DNA of 35,312 nucleotides from Promethearchaeota archaeon. Its GTDB lineage: Archaea; Asgardarchaeota; Lokiarchaeia; Sigynarchaeales; SOKP01. The stretch spans positions 1-35,312 of the forward strand of contig JAHLWJ010000007.1 of NCBI GenBank assembly GCA_019057975.1, read 5' to 3'. Below are positions 29,201-35,312 of the stretch, in pieces. How positions within the stretch are numbered: the stretch's first letter is position 1; each line of letters starts with the position of its first letter. Position numbers and translations under genes: made by a program. Below the pieces are notes generated by a model. It had not been told where the DNA came from and ran no database searches. It saw only the letters and a list, made by a program, of their open reading frames with translations.

Positions 29201-29436
29201 TATGTTTATGTCCTAATTGTTTTATGAAACTTAAATATGGAAATAAAAATTTGAACAACATATTTCAATATGCTGAAAAGGTGGGTAAAAATGAAGTTGC
29301 TCCTGAGCCTATTGATGAAAGAGGTGGGAAGTACTATATTATTGATATTAATGTTTTAGGAAAAAAAGAAAAGATTTTCTATTCTCAAAGACATATGAGA
29401 AAAATAGCAGGATTTCTTAGTACGAATCCTCAATAA
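26272..29436 (+). CDS. Sacsin-like GHKL ATPase with C-terminal treble-clef/HNH-like module
   Basis: A 1054-residue protein. Its GHKL/Hsp90-fold ATPase domain is at the N-terminus: EILQNAEDAHA (44-54), LNDGVDF (69-75), SITSIGKSTK (82-91) and GKFGIGFKSVF (99-109). The order and spacing match the sacsin-type repeat ATPases. The middle, about 700 residues, has no named domain but is rich in Leu/Ile/Lys helices. Near the C-terminus CCQIC (about 937-941) and CLCPNC (about 978-983) lie about 40 residues apart, like the knuckles of a treble clef; the expected catalytic His of an HNH enzyme is not obvious. The same kind of tail ends the giant ATPase at 182. The ATG is 13 bp after the helicase stop, and the pairing of RapA-type helicase then GHKL ATPase repeats the left-hand operon. 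A role as ATP-driven clamp or sensor is inferred. Confidence 0.88.
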   Translation: MKSALMEELIDKRKRYIEAERENGFNIKSILSGLYDDPSHFIYEILQNAEDAHANEIIFKLFSDKIVVLNDGVDFIFEDVDSITSIGKSTKTEDLNAIGKFGIGFKSVFAITNTPTIRSGEYSFKIIDYVLPNQIKDNIKSTKKTQIEIPFNHPERKKDECFRLIEETLNHLGYQSLLFLQHLKRIQWEVNGVIFGHLERKENYIDKWVKKVKLISEDEQENWLIFERIVDSENNRKVQVAYKIEENEDNEEKIVPVSNAKLFVYFLTDKETDLHFLINGPYRTTPARDNIPSNDEWNKRLINETAILIAESIVKIKELGLLNIDFLNMLPINPYNFVDRPFEEFYTKVKEIFLSNEKLIPSDNRDFISTNQGLLGGTSDLRELLSSKQLKELFNREHWINGDLTKYAYRDLFEYLNEELDIPEITEEKFVRKFSIKFIEKQKDNWVINFYKYLINHDGLLKLRRLNLKSNPIIRLDDNSHMSPFDEDGYPQVYLPTFSKEDRNYRILKKNIAKVEDLSEFFDILNLKTPSKSTLVIEKILPKYSEKDNTVPQNENLKDLKVIIETLKSNISKSERDKLLAKIKKVPFLYAKNANLLQSAYKFTSDIYLDERFTGDKSISEYFEGYDKFWVLEDYYEAFSDETSDGTNIFEKMGCISTIKVSYKQSNSYGRVVLREMHGWHERGLYEFDPNATIECLEYALNNMNLNRAKVIWNLLLVHYKRISGTIETCSRKDYSRSNKTTRYSTMGRQVTENVWIPDKKGRFYLPSEISISNIHEIIEIESQDAKNVCEKLSIKKEEPILSDDEISQNKRLIQIDDITNNIKAFSNKDLEIVNRLIESIQISKEEKEDVTIYDIFEAFKDLDEAKSQEIEEYEAIEQSWSSLTYEEEEQIQNNYGENITPRLEQISKVYTTRINLNMDVKDKINPKSFLKLEYDGCCQICNTRLNVTRNPPLFYTYRIINLENKRGWANLEFNVLCLCPNCFMKLKYGNKNLNNIFQYAEKVGKNEVAPEPIDERGGKYYIIDINVLGKKEKIFYSQRHMRKIAGFLSTNPQ

Positions 29437-29603
29437 TATAAATGAATTAAACAAAAATTATTTAAGTTTCCATCAAGAAAACATATTTGCAAGGATTAGA
29501 TGTAAATATCATAACCGCTTTACAACATAAAAGGATTTTTCCTACTTAAGGTGTGGTTTTAAATATAATATCTAAGTTATGTGAATCATAATAAAAAATA
29601 AAA
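29437..29603. other. Convergent intergenic region with weak motif variant
   Basis: This lies between the converging GHKL ATPase and DUF262/HNH genes. Bases 29511-29524 (ATAACCGCTTTACA) resemble the right half of the island motif with three mismatches. There is no strong terminator hairpin. Confidence 0.3.
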
Positions 29604-30818
29604 TTAAGTTTGGTCTTTTTTAGGTTTATGCTGGATTGCATGGCATTTTACACATAAGACTTCAATATTTTCAGGATCTGTTTCTCCTCCATCGATATAA
29701 CGTTTTGTATGATGATATTCCGGTTCTTTGTAATCTTTAAAGTCTAATAGGCATTTCTCACATTTTCTATTTGCTCTATGATAACAAGATATTTTTTCTT
29801 CATCGGAAATTTGTCTTTGTTCATCAAGTTTAGGAGGATTATATTTATTTATAAATTCCTTTATAAGAATATCTCTTCGTGTCTTTATATTTTTCTCTGA
29901 AAACCCCCCTCTTACATTATCAAAAAATTCTTGATATACAAATTTGTTCTGCCTTGACCTTTGATTATATACCTTTCCATGAAAGTTTTCTATAAATTCA
30001 CGTATATTGTCGACTTGAGCTTTTATAGAATAATCTTTAGTTAACTCACTAATCATCGTATATACAGCATTGATCCAAGCATGTCGGCGTAGATATTGAT
30101 AATTTCCAGGATTAGGAGGAAAACATTTTGCTAAGAACTTAAGATGTTTTTCACATTTCTGATAATCAGAATCATTTGAATCTAAATTAGAATAATTATC
30201 AAAAAAACTAAATAATTGTTTCTGTCCTGCATCTTTTACTAGTTTTTTCTCATAATATAATAATCTAGCAGCATCAGGATAAGTATTGTACCGTTTTTTC
30301 TTAACTCCAACACTTTTCAATAGAAAGGACATTTTAGCTAGAGTTCTCATACTTGGAACAATTTTTCCAGGAAGAGCATTCAATCTCTCCCCTAAATTTA
30401 ACGGTGTTCCTCTTTGAAGTTTAGAAAAGATTCTTCTTACTTCCCCATCTGAATAATCCTCAAATATATATTCTCTTAATTTATAATTCAGAAATATTTT
30501 TCTTTGTTCTGTTGAAATGGGATTTTTACCATTAAAATCCTTATTATGGTCTTCCTCTCTTGAATATTTTTTATTCAATTTAAGTTCATTCTTGCTAAAT
30601 TTCTTTATTGTGTTTAAACGTTGCTGTCCATCAACTACGTAGTACTCACCTGTATCAGTTTTTTGATTAAAAAAAAACAATGGCATTGGTTCTTCACGTA
30701 GAATAGTATCAATTAAGCATTGTTCATCATCTAAAGACCAGACATTCTCTTCTCTTTGATAATTTCTATCCACTTTATAATCTGAATAGTTATTGATATA
30801 GTCTTTAATTAATAGCAT
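29604..30818 (-). CDS. DUF262 protein with C-terminal HNH endonuclease domain
   Basis: A 404-residue protein with a DUF262 N-terminal domain: YQREENVWSLDDEQCLIDTI (20-39) and YYVVDGQQRLNTIKKF (59-74), with the DGQQR hallmark. A true zinc-binding HNH domain follows in the last 60 residues: CEKC (353-356), EYHHTKRYIDGGETDPENIE (367-386) and VLCVKCHAIQH (387-397). It is shorter than, and differs from, the DUF262 protein at 19029, whose nuclease half is of the DUF1524-like type. The two are therefore distant relatives, not a recent duplication. The likely role is NTP-dependent cleavage of invading DNA. A TATA-like element (30839-30846) lies about 25 bp before the ATG, consistent with a leaderless transcript. 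Transcription runs toward the convergent GHKL operon. Confidence 0.88.
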   Translation of the reverse strand: MLLIKDYINNYSDYKVDRNYQREENVWSLDDEQCLIDTILREEPMPLFFFNQKTDTGEYYVVDGQQRLNTIKKFSKNELKLNKKYSREEDHNKDFNGKNPISTEQRKIFLNYKLREYIFEDYSDGEVRRIFSKLQRGTPLNLGERLNALPGKIVPSMRTLAKMSFLLKSVGVKKKRYNTYPDAARLLYYEKKLVKDAGQKQLFSFFDNYSNLDSNDSDYQKCEKHLKFLAKCFPPNPGNYQYLRRHAWINAVYTMISELTKDYSIKAQVDNIREFIENFHGKVYNQRSRQNKFVYQEFFDNVRGGFSEKNIKTRRDILIKEFINKYNPPKLDEQRQISDEEKISCYHRANRKCEKCLLDFKDYKEPEYHHTKRYIDGGETDPENIEVLCVKCHAIQHKPKKDQT

Positions 30819-30838
30819 ATTTTTTTTACCAAATTAAA

Positions 30839-30846
30839 TTATATAT
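30839..30846 (-). promoter_or_regulatory. TATA box of the DUF262-HNH gene
   Basis: ATATATAA on the minus strand is centred about 25 bp before the ATG at 30818. The transcript would be leaderless, which explains the absence of a Shine-Dalgarno site. Confidence 0.4.
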
Positions 30847-30914
30847 GTGTAATTTTTGAAGGATAATGCTTTTTTTTCCCTTATAATATAATTTGCTTCA
30901 GATTTATAAGCTTT

Positions 30915-30947
30915 ATCATTTAAACTTGAGTTTAAAACTCAAATGAT
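30915..30947. repeat. Long imperfect palindrome
   Basis: The core TTGAGTTTAAAACTCAA (30926-30942) is a perfect 8-bp inverted repeat around one base. Outer arms ATCAT and ATGAT extend it with a bulge. It lies upstream of the DUF262-HNH gene. A wider inverted pair, AATGCTTTTT (30865) and AAAAAGCATT (30952), surrounds it. It may be a regulator site or the scar of a small mobile element. Confidence 0.5.
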
Positions 30948-30996
30948 TAATAAAAAGCATTAATCAAATGGTCAACTAGCAATTTTAGTTCATTAA

Positions 30997-31164
30997 AATG
31001 ACGAACCATTAGAAGAACTTTCTATTATGTGTGATTCAGTAGAACCTGTTCCAGATGAATTTGGCTTTAAGGATTATGCTGAAAATAAAAATCTTGCTTA
31101 AAAGTTTTTTGAATCAGAATTGATAATTCCAATAGATCGTTTTATTTTAAGAAATGAATTTTAA
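30997..31164 (+). pseudogene. Coding remnant interrupted by an in-frame TAA
   Basis: The plus strand reads NDEPLEELSIMCDSVEPVPD, then EFGFKDYAENKNLA, a TAA, and then in the same frame KFFESELIIPIDRFILRNEF and a stop. The two halves clearly belong together (the helix would read LA-x-KFFESEL), so one codon has become TAA. There is no start codon. The acidic N-terminal part and basic end suggest the tail of a small regulatory or antitoxin-like protein, but I do not recognise it. It runs into the 3' end of the opposite-strand gene at 31147. Confidence 0.45.
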
Positions 31165-32172
31165 ATCGTAAAAGTTCTTTAATTTAGGATATAACTTATC
31201 AACCATCTCACTGAACATTGTGGATATTTCTCTTAGCTTTTTTTGATTATTATCAGAATCAAGATTCATTAAGAATTGATTAAATTTCTGATTTAACTGA
31301 ATAGAATTGTTAAAATCATGAGTACGACTGGGTTTTGGGCTATATCCTAATTTTTTAAATTGTTCGTCGATAAGTTTTCCATTATATTCTGTAAAAATGA
31401 AACTTTCATTGTTTATGATCATATCCTTAATTCCATGTTTAATCAGTTCTTCATTAACATTTATTCCTACTAAGACCCTATCAATGTAAAATTTAACTAG
31501 AAATGGCAACCCAACTTTTTTTTGCCATTTTTTGTAGTAAATATAAAATGATGGTTGACCTTTCTGTAGAAACAATCGTATAATGCTGTAAGGTGCCTTG
31601 TTTAAATTACATATAAGATTTTTTACAAACTGTTTTAACATTTGTTCTAAATTAATTGCTTCTATAATTTTTTTCCTTGTTATACTTAAATTTTCTTCTG
31701 ATACACTTCTTTCTTTTGTATCAATAATTTTTCTTACTTGAAAGGATTCTCCTTCCTTATTGACCGTTAGCAACCCAATTTTAAACTTTCTCAACAATTC
31801 AACAAAATCTTCAAAAATTTCTTTATTTTTCTTGAGATTCTCTAAATCTTGTTTTAAAAAAAAAATATACAAAAAATGACAATAATTTCTGTTTGAAATA
31901 ACTTGCCCTATTAATTCCCATAGTCTTAGTTTTTGTTTGTTAACCAATTTTCCTTGACATAAATAAACTTTTGAATTAATGTCAATACCATACACGTCGG
32001 GATTACTACAATAATCATTTATAATTAATGGCCAACCAGTCCTAATTCCAATATGTTCAGGAACTCCTTTATGACTATCATAACTAAATGTATTTAATAA
32101 ACTAGAATTTGATTGGTCTAATATAAATAATTTAATTGGTTCAAACATTTCTCCTTCAAATTTGATATTCAA
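31147..32172 (-). CDS. Hypothetical protein with PD-(D/E)XK-like N-terminal motif
   Basis: A complete 341-residue protein that I do not recognise. The N-terminal part has PDVYGIDINSKVYLCQGKL (58-76) followed by a helix with LWELIGQ (84-90). A strand carrying Asp, a short turn, a strand ending in (E/Q)-x-Lys and then an alpha helix with Gln is the layout of PD-(D/E)XK nucleases. The Glu of E-x-K would be Gln here, as in the Q-x-K variants of the fold. The remaining 250 residues are Lys/Asn-rich helices and strands without known motifs. There are no membrane segments. It follows the 270-residue gene at 33093 in the same direction with a 108-bp gap, so they may be cotranscribed. The nuclease role is a hypothesis. 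Confidence 0.6.
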   Translation of the reverse strand: MNIKFEGEMFEPIKLFILDQSNSSLLNTFSYDSHKGVPEHIGIRTGWPLIINDYCSNPDVYGIDINSKVYLCQGKLVNKQKLRLWELIGQVISNRNYCHFLYIFFLKQDLENLKKNKEIFEDFVELLRKFKIGLLTVNKEGESFQVRKIIDTKERSVSEENLSITRKKIIEAINLEQMLKQFVKNLICNLNKAPYSIIRLFLQKGQPSFYIYYKKWQKKVGLPFLVKFYIDRVLVGINVNEELIKHGIKDMIINNESFIFTEYNGKLIDEQFKKLGYSPKPSRTHDFNNSIQLNQKFNQFLMNLDSDNNQKKLREISTMFSEMVDKLYPKLKNFYDLKFIS

Positions 32173-32280
32173 TACTTAGACACTCTCATTAAAAATTTCA
32201 ATTTTAACTTTTATCTTATAACGACATATTTTTCCTGTTAAGAATGATGGCAAATACATAACGATTAGATCCGATATAAT

Positions 32281-33093
32281 TTATAATTTTAGACGATAAT
32301 CTTGAAAAATGGACTTTAGATCTTTCTTCAATTGAGTGGCAATGGAATTTGAAACACCCTTCTTTTCAATTCTATTCTTAATTTTTGTTATACTTAAGTT
32401 AATCCGATTAATTTCATAGTCATTTTGATACATTATATAGATTATAGCATTATCAATAATTTTTGGAATACTCGCATTCCATTTATTATCTATATATTTC
32501 TCCAGATTTAAAGTTTGGGCAATTCTCCAGGAACTTTCAAATATTTTTAAGAATACATCTGATTTTTTTGGGTTTTCATAAGTAGAAAAAAATTTCAATG
32601 TATTTTTTCCATCCATAGGTAAAATCAATTCAGGAAGAAAAAAATGCATTATTTTAGAATTTGAAACTAACCGACTTTCTCCCTTCATCAAATTAAGATT
32701 TTTGTAAAGTTCCTTAACTAGTTCTTTTATTTTTAAGAATAGCTCTTGAGAATCTACTTCCTTTATCCTATAAGTACTAAGTTTCAAGAAAAGACTTTGG
32801 TTTTCCAAAATATTTTCTCTAACTTCATCAAATTGTTTAATTTTAGCTTGTCTTTTATCCATATCCCAAGAAATCAGAGTTGAATAGACGAGTGCTATAA
32901 ATTTGTTTACTTCATCATGTTTAAAAATACTCTTTAATTCTTTAGTCCTAATTTTAGAGATTATTAATCGGTATAAGTAGAAATCTAGATTCTTCCGATA
33001 TCCCCATTTATTAAATTTATCAATTACCTTGGGAATCTCTTCAATTAAATATCTAATTTTTAATTTATATTTTTCATCTAGTAAATTAATCAC
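32281..33093 (-). CDS. Hypothetical helical protein with SKxxH-Pro-Asp signature
   Basis: A complete, mostly helical 270-residue protein. The most distinctive segment is LVSNSKIMHFFLPELILPMD followed by GKNTLKFF (142-168). A similar pattern, SK-x-x-H-x-x-x-P plus Asp and Thr, recurs in a family of bacterial proteins of unknown function often annotated near restriction genes. I recall the pattern but cannot give a reliable family name. There are no nucleotide-binding, metal or membrane motifs beyond this. The ATG has AAAGATG context but no strong ribosome-binding site. A degenerate copy of the island motif lies at 33338, upstream of the gene. Confidence 0.6.
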   Translation of the reverse strand: MINLLDEKYKLKIRYLIEEIPKVIDKFNKWGYRKNLDFYLYRLIISKIRTKELKSIFKHDEVNKFIALVYSTLISWDMDKRQAKIKQFDEVRENILENQSLFLKLSTYRIKEVDSQELFLKIKELVKELYKNLNLMKGESRLVSNSKIMHFFLPELILPMDGKNTLKFFSTYENPKKSDVFLKIFESSWRIAQTLNLEKYIDNKWNASIPKIIDNAIIYIMYQNDYEINRINLSITKIKNRIEKKGVSNSIATQLKKDLKSIFQDYRLKL

Positions 33094-33131
33094 ATCTTTA
33101 TTTATTTTTGCATTCTAAATCTGTAAAATAA

Positions 33132-33251
33132 TCAAATGGGGGTTTTTTCCCAGATTATGGGGACAATTGGAAGATAATTTTTTTCTAATTCTTGAATATA
33201 GTTGTATTTGTTCTTAATGTGATTCTTTCCTTTTTGATCTCCATTATCCAC
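33132..33251 (-). CDS. Possible 39-aa ORF or remnant
   Basis: A GTG-initiated frame reads NGDQKGKNHIKNKY, YIQELEKNYLP and IVPIIWEKTPI before TGA. Its Lys/Asn/Tyr content looks coding-like, but it has no good ribosome-binding site and no recognisable family. It sits between the 270-residue gene and the membrane-protein operon. It may be chance in A/T-rich DNA. Confidence 0.2.
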   Translation of the reverse strand: MDNGDQKGKNHIKNKYNYIQELEKNYLPIVPIIWEKTPI

Positions 33252-33337
33252 AAAATATTAAAACCTATGATGAATGAGCAATGGAATAATTGTTATCAAT
33301 AATTATATAAATTCTGAATTTAAAAATTTGACTTGAT

Positions 33338-33350
33338 AGTAAAATAACCG
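33338..33350 (+). promoter_or_regulatory. 13-bp dispersed motif, degenerate copy (AGTAAAATAACCG)
   Basis: This matches the island motif at 11 of 13 positions. It is followed by an A-rich tract (33355-33367). It lies upstream of the 270-residue gene and downstream of the membrane-protein operon. Confidence 0.35.
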
Positions 33351-33388
33351 TTATTAAAAAAAAAAAATATATGATGTTAATATTACTA

Positions 33389-34003
33389 TTATCCATTTTT
33401 TCTCCAAAAAATCAATTTTTTAAGATTTGATAAAATAATTTCATCATTATTCACGATTATTAAATAAAAAATTGCTAAGATAAAGAAAACTATATCAATA
33501 ATAATAATAAAAGTAAATATTATGCCTTTAGGGATAAAGGGAATATATAATAAATAAAATTGAAATAAACTAGTTAAGGATGTAGTAATTGAAGTCATTG
33601 TAAAAACAATAGAATGATTCACATAACGGATTATTTCTTGATAGTATTTATCTTCTTTATCTGCTTTCTCTTTAAGGAAGAAGACTAAATTTTTCTCCCA
33701 TTGATCAGCGTCTGCTCCGTCGAGAGCAGTTGTAGGAGTTATAAAGGATTTTAATTTAAAAAGTATTAGAATAAATTTATAGAAAACACCGATAAAAAAA
33801 CTAATAAAAGAAACCAGTAAAGAAACATAATTAATACTTGTTAAATAAATAAAAAATATCGCAGCTACTATTGGAAAAATTGTTAAATCGATACTCAAAA
33901 ATCTATATAGTTTATCATAAAGAAGCTTCTTTTGTTCCTCTCTTTCTTTACTAACAATTTCCATGTGTAGTTTTAAAACATCTAAATTTTCATTCTCAAC
34001 CAT
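33389..34003 (-). CDS. Four-helix membrane protein, unrecognised
   Basis: A 204-residue protein. A charged N-terminal helix (1-36) leads into two hydrophobic helices (about 38-56 and 60-83), a soluble stretch of about 45 residues (DADQWEKNLVFFLKEKADKE), and two more helices (about 131-153 and 160-184). The arrangement recalls small SLATT-like or other two-plus-two membrane effectors that form pores in defence operons, but the sequence does not prove it. The gene follows two tiny acidic genes with short gaps and the same orientation, so it is the last gene of a three-gene operon. The ATG context TTAAAGAAAATG is nearly the same as that before the first tiny gene (34314), which supports these start choices. 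Confidence 0.7.
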   Translation of the reverse strand: MVENENLDVLKLHMEIVSKEREEQKKLLYDKLYRFLSIDLTIFPIVAAIFFIYLTSINYVSLLVSFISFFIGVFYKFILILFKLKSFITPTTALDGADADQWEKNLVFFLKEKADKEDKYYQEIIRYVNHSIVFTMTSITTSLTSLFQFYLLYIPFIPKGIIFTFIIIIDIVFFILAIFYLIIVNNDEIILSNLKKLIFWRKNG

Positions 34004-34027
34004 TTTCTTTAAAATTACGATAGAAGT

Positions 34028-34153
34028 CTATTCTTTATCATCCATATCTTTAAACTCTTGAACCTCTATTCCTGAAGGTTTATATGGACTTTCCTTAGAC
34101 GAGTCACTCTCATTAGATGTTTCCTTTTCCGCCTTACTTTCTTTATCCGACAT
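34028..34153 (-). CDS. Tiny acidic protein, paralogue 2 (41 aa)
   Basis: A 41-residue frame starting MSDKESKAEK and ending VQEFKDMDDKE. It is rich in Ser, Lys, Glu and Asp and hydrophilic throughout, with SPYKPSGIEV near the middle. The neighbouring 42-residue gene shares the MS-(D/E)-x-K start, the Ser/Glu-rich body and the SPYK-x-S-x-I-x-V core, so the two are tandem duplicates. It is probably unstructured and may partner or restrain the membrane protein encoded 24 bp downstream. AAGGTAAG lies about 10 nt before the ATG. Confidence 0.55.
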   Translation of the reverse strand: MSDKESKAEKETSNESDSSKESPYKPSGIEVQEFKDMDDKE

Positions 34154-34185
34154 AAGTTTCTTACCTTATTAATATGATTATTTTT

Positions 34186-34314
34186 TTAATAATCTTCATC
34201 TTCATTACGCCTAATTACAACTTTAATTCTTGAATCTTTATAAGGGGAATTTTCTGGGCTTGAAATTTCTCTACTACTTTCTTTTTTAGGATTATCCTTA
34301 TTATCTTCTGACAT
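34186..34314 (-). CDS. Tiny acidic protein, paralogue 1 (42 aa)
   Basis: A 42-residue frame starting MSEDNKDNPKKESS, with SPENSPYKDSRIKVV and a NEDEDY tail. It is the first gene of the three-gene operon ending with the membrane protein at 33389, 32 bp before its paralogue. The shared SPYK-x-S-x-I-x-V core argues that both are translated. No family is recognised. The ATG context TTAAAGAAAATG is the same as for the membrane gene. Confidence 0.55.
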   Translation of the reverse strand: MSEDNKDNPKKESSREISSPENSPYKDSRIKVVIRRNEDEDY

Positions 34315-34524
34315 TTTCTTTAATATTGAATTAAAATATTTATATGTACTTAATTTATCATATATTTCATCATAATTAATCCTATTAAATGTTATGGATG
34401 TGCTAATTTTTAGATTTAAAAAACAGCGTGTTAATAATATTCAAATTATTCCTTGCTTACTCAATTATTTCTGAACTCTTCTAAGTAGGTTAAGTTCTCC
34501 AAGGAAGAATATAGATTAGATCTA
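34315..34524. other. Divergent intergenic region, no features seen
   Basis: About 210 bp between the tiny-protein operon (minus) and the 209-residue gene (plus). It is A/T-rich and no exact copy of the island motif or hairpin was found. Confidence 0.4.
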
Positions 34525-35154
34525 ATGATCAAACTTTTTCTAACAATTCTAATTTATACAACTAAGTTAAAGTTTACAAACTTTAAAAATAACAACAAAA
34601 AGTCAAAGTTAAAAGAGAGTTTAAAAGGAGCAAAAGAATACCTTTCTATTGTAGAAAGCATAGAAAGGACAGGACAATTCACAAGAGAACAAGAGAATTG
34701 GCTACTTCAAAATTGTAGATTATTAGACGAAGAAATGAATGAGTTAAATTTTCAGCAATTGGAACCAGGAATGTCAGATGCATATAGAACATTCTTTCAT
34801 AAGAGACATCCTATCGCCACATTTCCAAATTACTTAAAAGCAAGACTGCCTTTCGATAAGAGGTTTCTTATTTCAACTTTAAGAAATAACTTAAATGGAT
34901 ATATTAAGAAAGTTGAGGATTTGACTAAGAATCCAAAAAAGATGAAAGAACTTTCGAATACAAAGAAAAGAAATCCATCTAAAATCCTAAAATTTGATAA
35001 AATAAAACTAATAGAGCTCATCTTTGCAGGTTTATTTATTACGAGTGTAATTTTGTTGATAAGTTCAAACACATTTATCTATGGGTTTATTTTGAATATA
35101 ATCTCGGTTGTAGTAATTTTAATTCTAAGTTTTTTCAATTGGGAAGAAATTTAA
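34525..35154 (+). CDS. Hypothetical protein with C-terminal membrane hairpin
   Basis: A 209-residue protein. It has a short hydrophobic N-terminus (about 3-11), a basic Lys/Asn stretch, then a soluble helical domain (about 30-150) containing GQFTREQENWLLQNCRLLDE and a conserved-looking FHKRHPIATFPNYL. Two hydrophobic helices (about 162-180 and 183-203) close the protein with a short acidic end. I recognise no family. Soluble domain first and membrane hairpin last suggests a membrane-anchored protein facing the cytoplasm. The real start could be internal, since the first 20 residues look unlike the rest; a Shine-Dalgarno site is not visible at either place. Confidence 0.6.
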   Translation: MIKLFLTILIYTTKLKFTNFKNNNKKSKLKESLKGAKEYLSIVESIERTGQFTREQENWLLQNCRLLDEEMNELNFQQLEPGMSDAYRTFFHKRHPIATFPNYLKARLPFDKRFLISTLRNNLNGYIKKVEDLTKNPKKMKELSNTKKRNPSKILKFDKIKLIELIFAGLFITSVILLISSNTFIYGFILNIISVVVILILSFFNWEEI

Positions 35155-35214
35155 TTACCATTTCGCGAAGAAAAATAATATCTGAATATAGCTGGAGATA
35201 TTGATCAAGGAGAG

Positions 35215-35312
35215 TTAACTTATTCTGTTTAGTAATTTCAAAAAACTATTTCCTAACTCAGTAATAATAATCGAAGTGCCTTGATATGTAAAAAGAAGTT
35301 CATTTTCAGGTA
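35215..35312 (-). CDS. C-terminal end of a winged-helix-like protein, runs off the window
   Basis: The minus strand frame open to the right edge reads PENELLFTYQGTSIIITELG then NSFLKLLNRIS and a TAA at 35217-35215. A short strand followed by ITELGNSFLKLL is the closing strand and helix of many winged-helix regulators. The N-terminus lies outside the window, so length and family cannot be judged. Confidence 0.45.
   Translation of the reverse strand, partial: PENELLFTYQGTSIIITELGNSFLKLLNRIS

Noticed and set aside
22593..29436. DISARM system
   Set aside because: PLD and SNF2 parts are present, but there is no DUF1998 protein or DrmA-type helicase, and the methyltransferase is 8 kb away in another transcription unit.
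35155..35214. Short plus-strand coding-like stretch (LNIAGDIDQGELTYSV)
   Set aside because: Only 17 codons between stops, too short to support a gene or remnant.

Overview
The window is very A+T-rich, intron-free DNA that looks archaeal. Genes are often preceded by TATA-like boxes. In at least two cases the box sits about 20-26 bp from the start codon, as for leaderless transcripts, and Shine-Dalgarno sites are patchy. A small Roadblock/LC7-like protein and a decayed DNRLRE surface protein with a C-terminal membrane anchor fit an Asgard (Lokiarchaeia-like) archaeon. That placement is an inference; there is no rRNA, tRNA or marker gene to confirm it. I see no CRISPR array, prophage or intact insertion sequence.

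The region reads as a defence island mixed with dead genes. Left part (182-11016, minus strand): an SH3-like/SNF2 (RapA-type) helicase overlaps by one base (TAATG) a 2541-residue sacsin-like GHKL ATPase with a Ser/Thr/Pro/Gln repeat linker and a Cys-rich tail. Next (11091-13318): two frameshifted remnants, an N-formylglutamate amidohydrolase-family enzyme, a half-length Roadblock protein and a broken DNRLRE surface protein. Then (13531-17157): a beta-class DNA methyltransferase convergent with an unrecognised protein carrying DHH-like motifs, a small winged-helix protein and an Mrr-type restriction endonuclease. 17407-18797 holds an orphan gene and several broken pieces. 19029-22210 carries a DUF262/HNH (GmrSD-type) nuclease and a five-helix membrane protein.

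The second core unit (22593-29436, plus strand) repeats the first architecture. A PLD nuclease-SH3-SNF2 helicase fusion is followed after 13 bp by a 1054-residue sacsin-like GHKL ATPase that also ends in a Cys-rich treble-clef/HNH-like module. The two units are paralogous in plan: a RapA-type translocase followed directly by a giant Hsp90-fold ATPase. I recognise no named defence system with this composition (it is not DISARM: no DUF1998 or DrmA partner), so it is the best candidate here for an undescribed system. The right end (29604-35312) holds a second DUF262/HNH nuclease, a possible PD-(D/E)XK-like protein, an SK-x-x-H-family protein, an operon of two tiny acidic paralogues plus a four-helix membrane protein, and an unknown two-helix membrane protein.

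A 13-bp motif, CGTGAAATAACCG, occurs exactly three times in intergenic DNA between 17291 and 22344, plus two or three variants elsewhere. It lies beside the Mrr gene, the orphan 17407 gene, the DUF262 gene, the membrane protein gene and the PLD-helicase gene, which suggests a shared regulator or a shared repeat family across the island.
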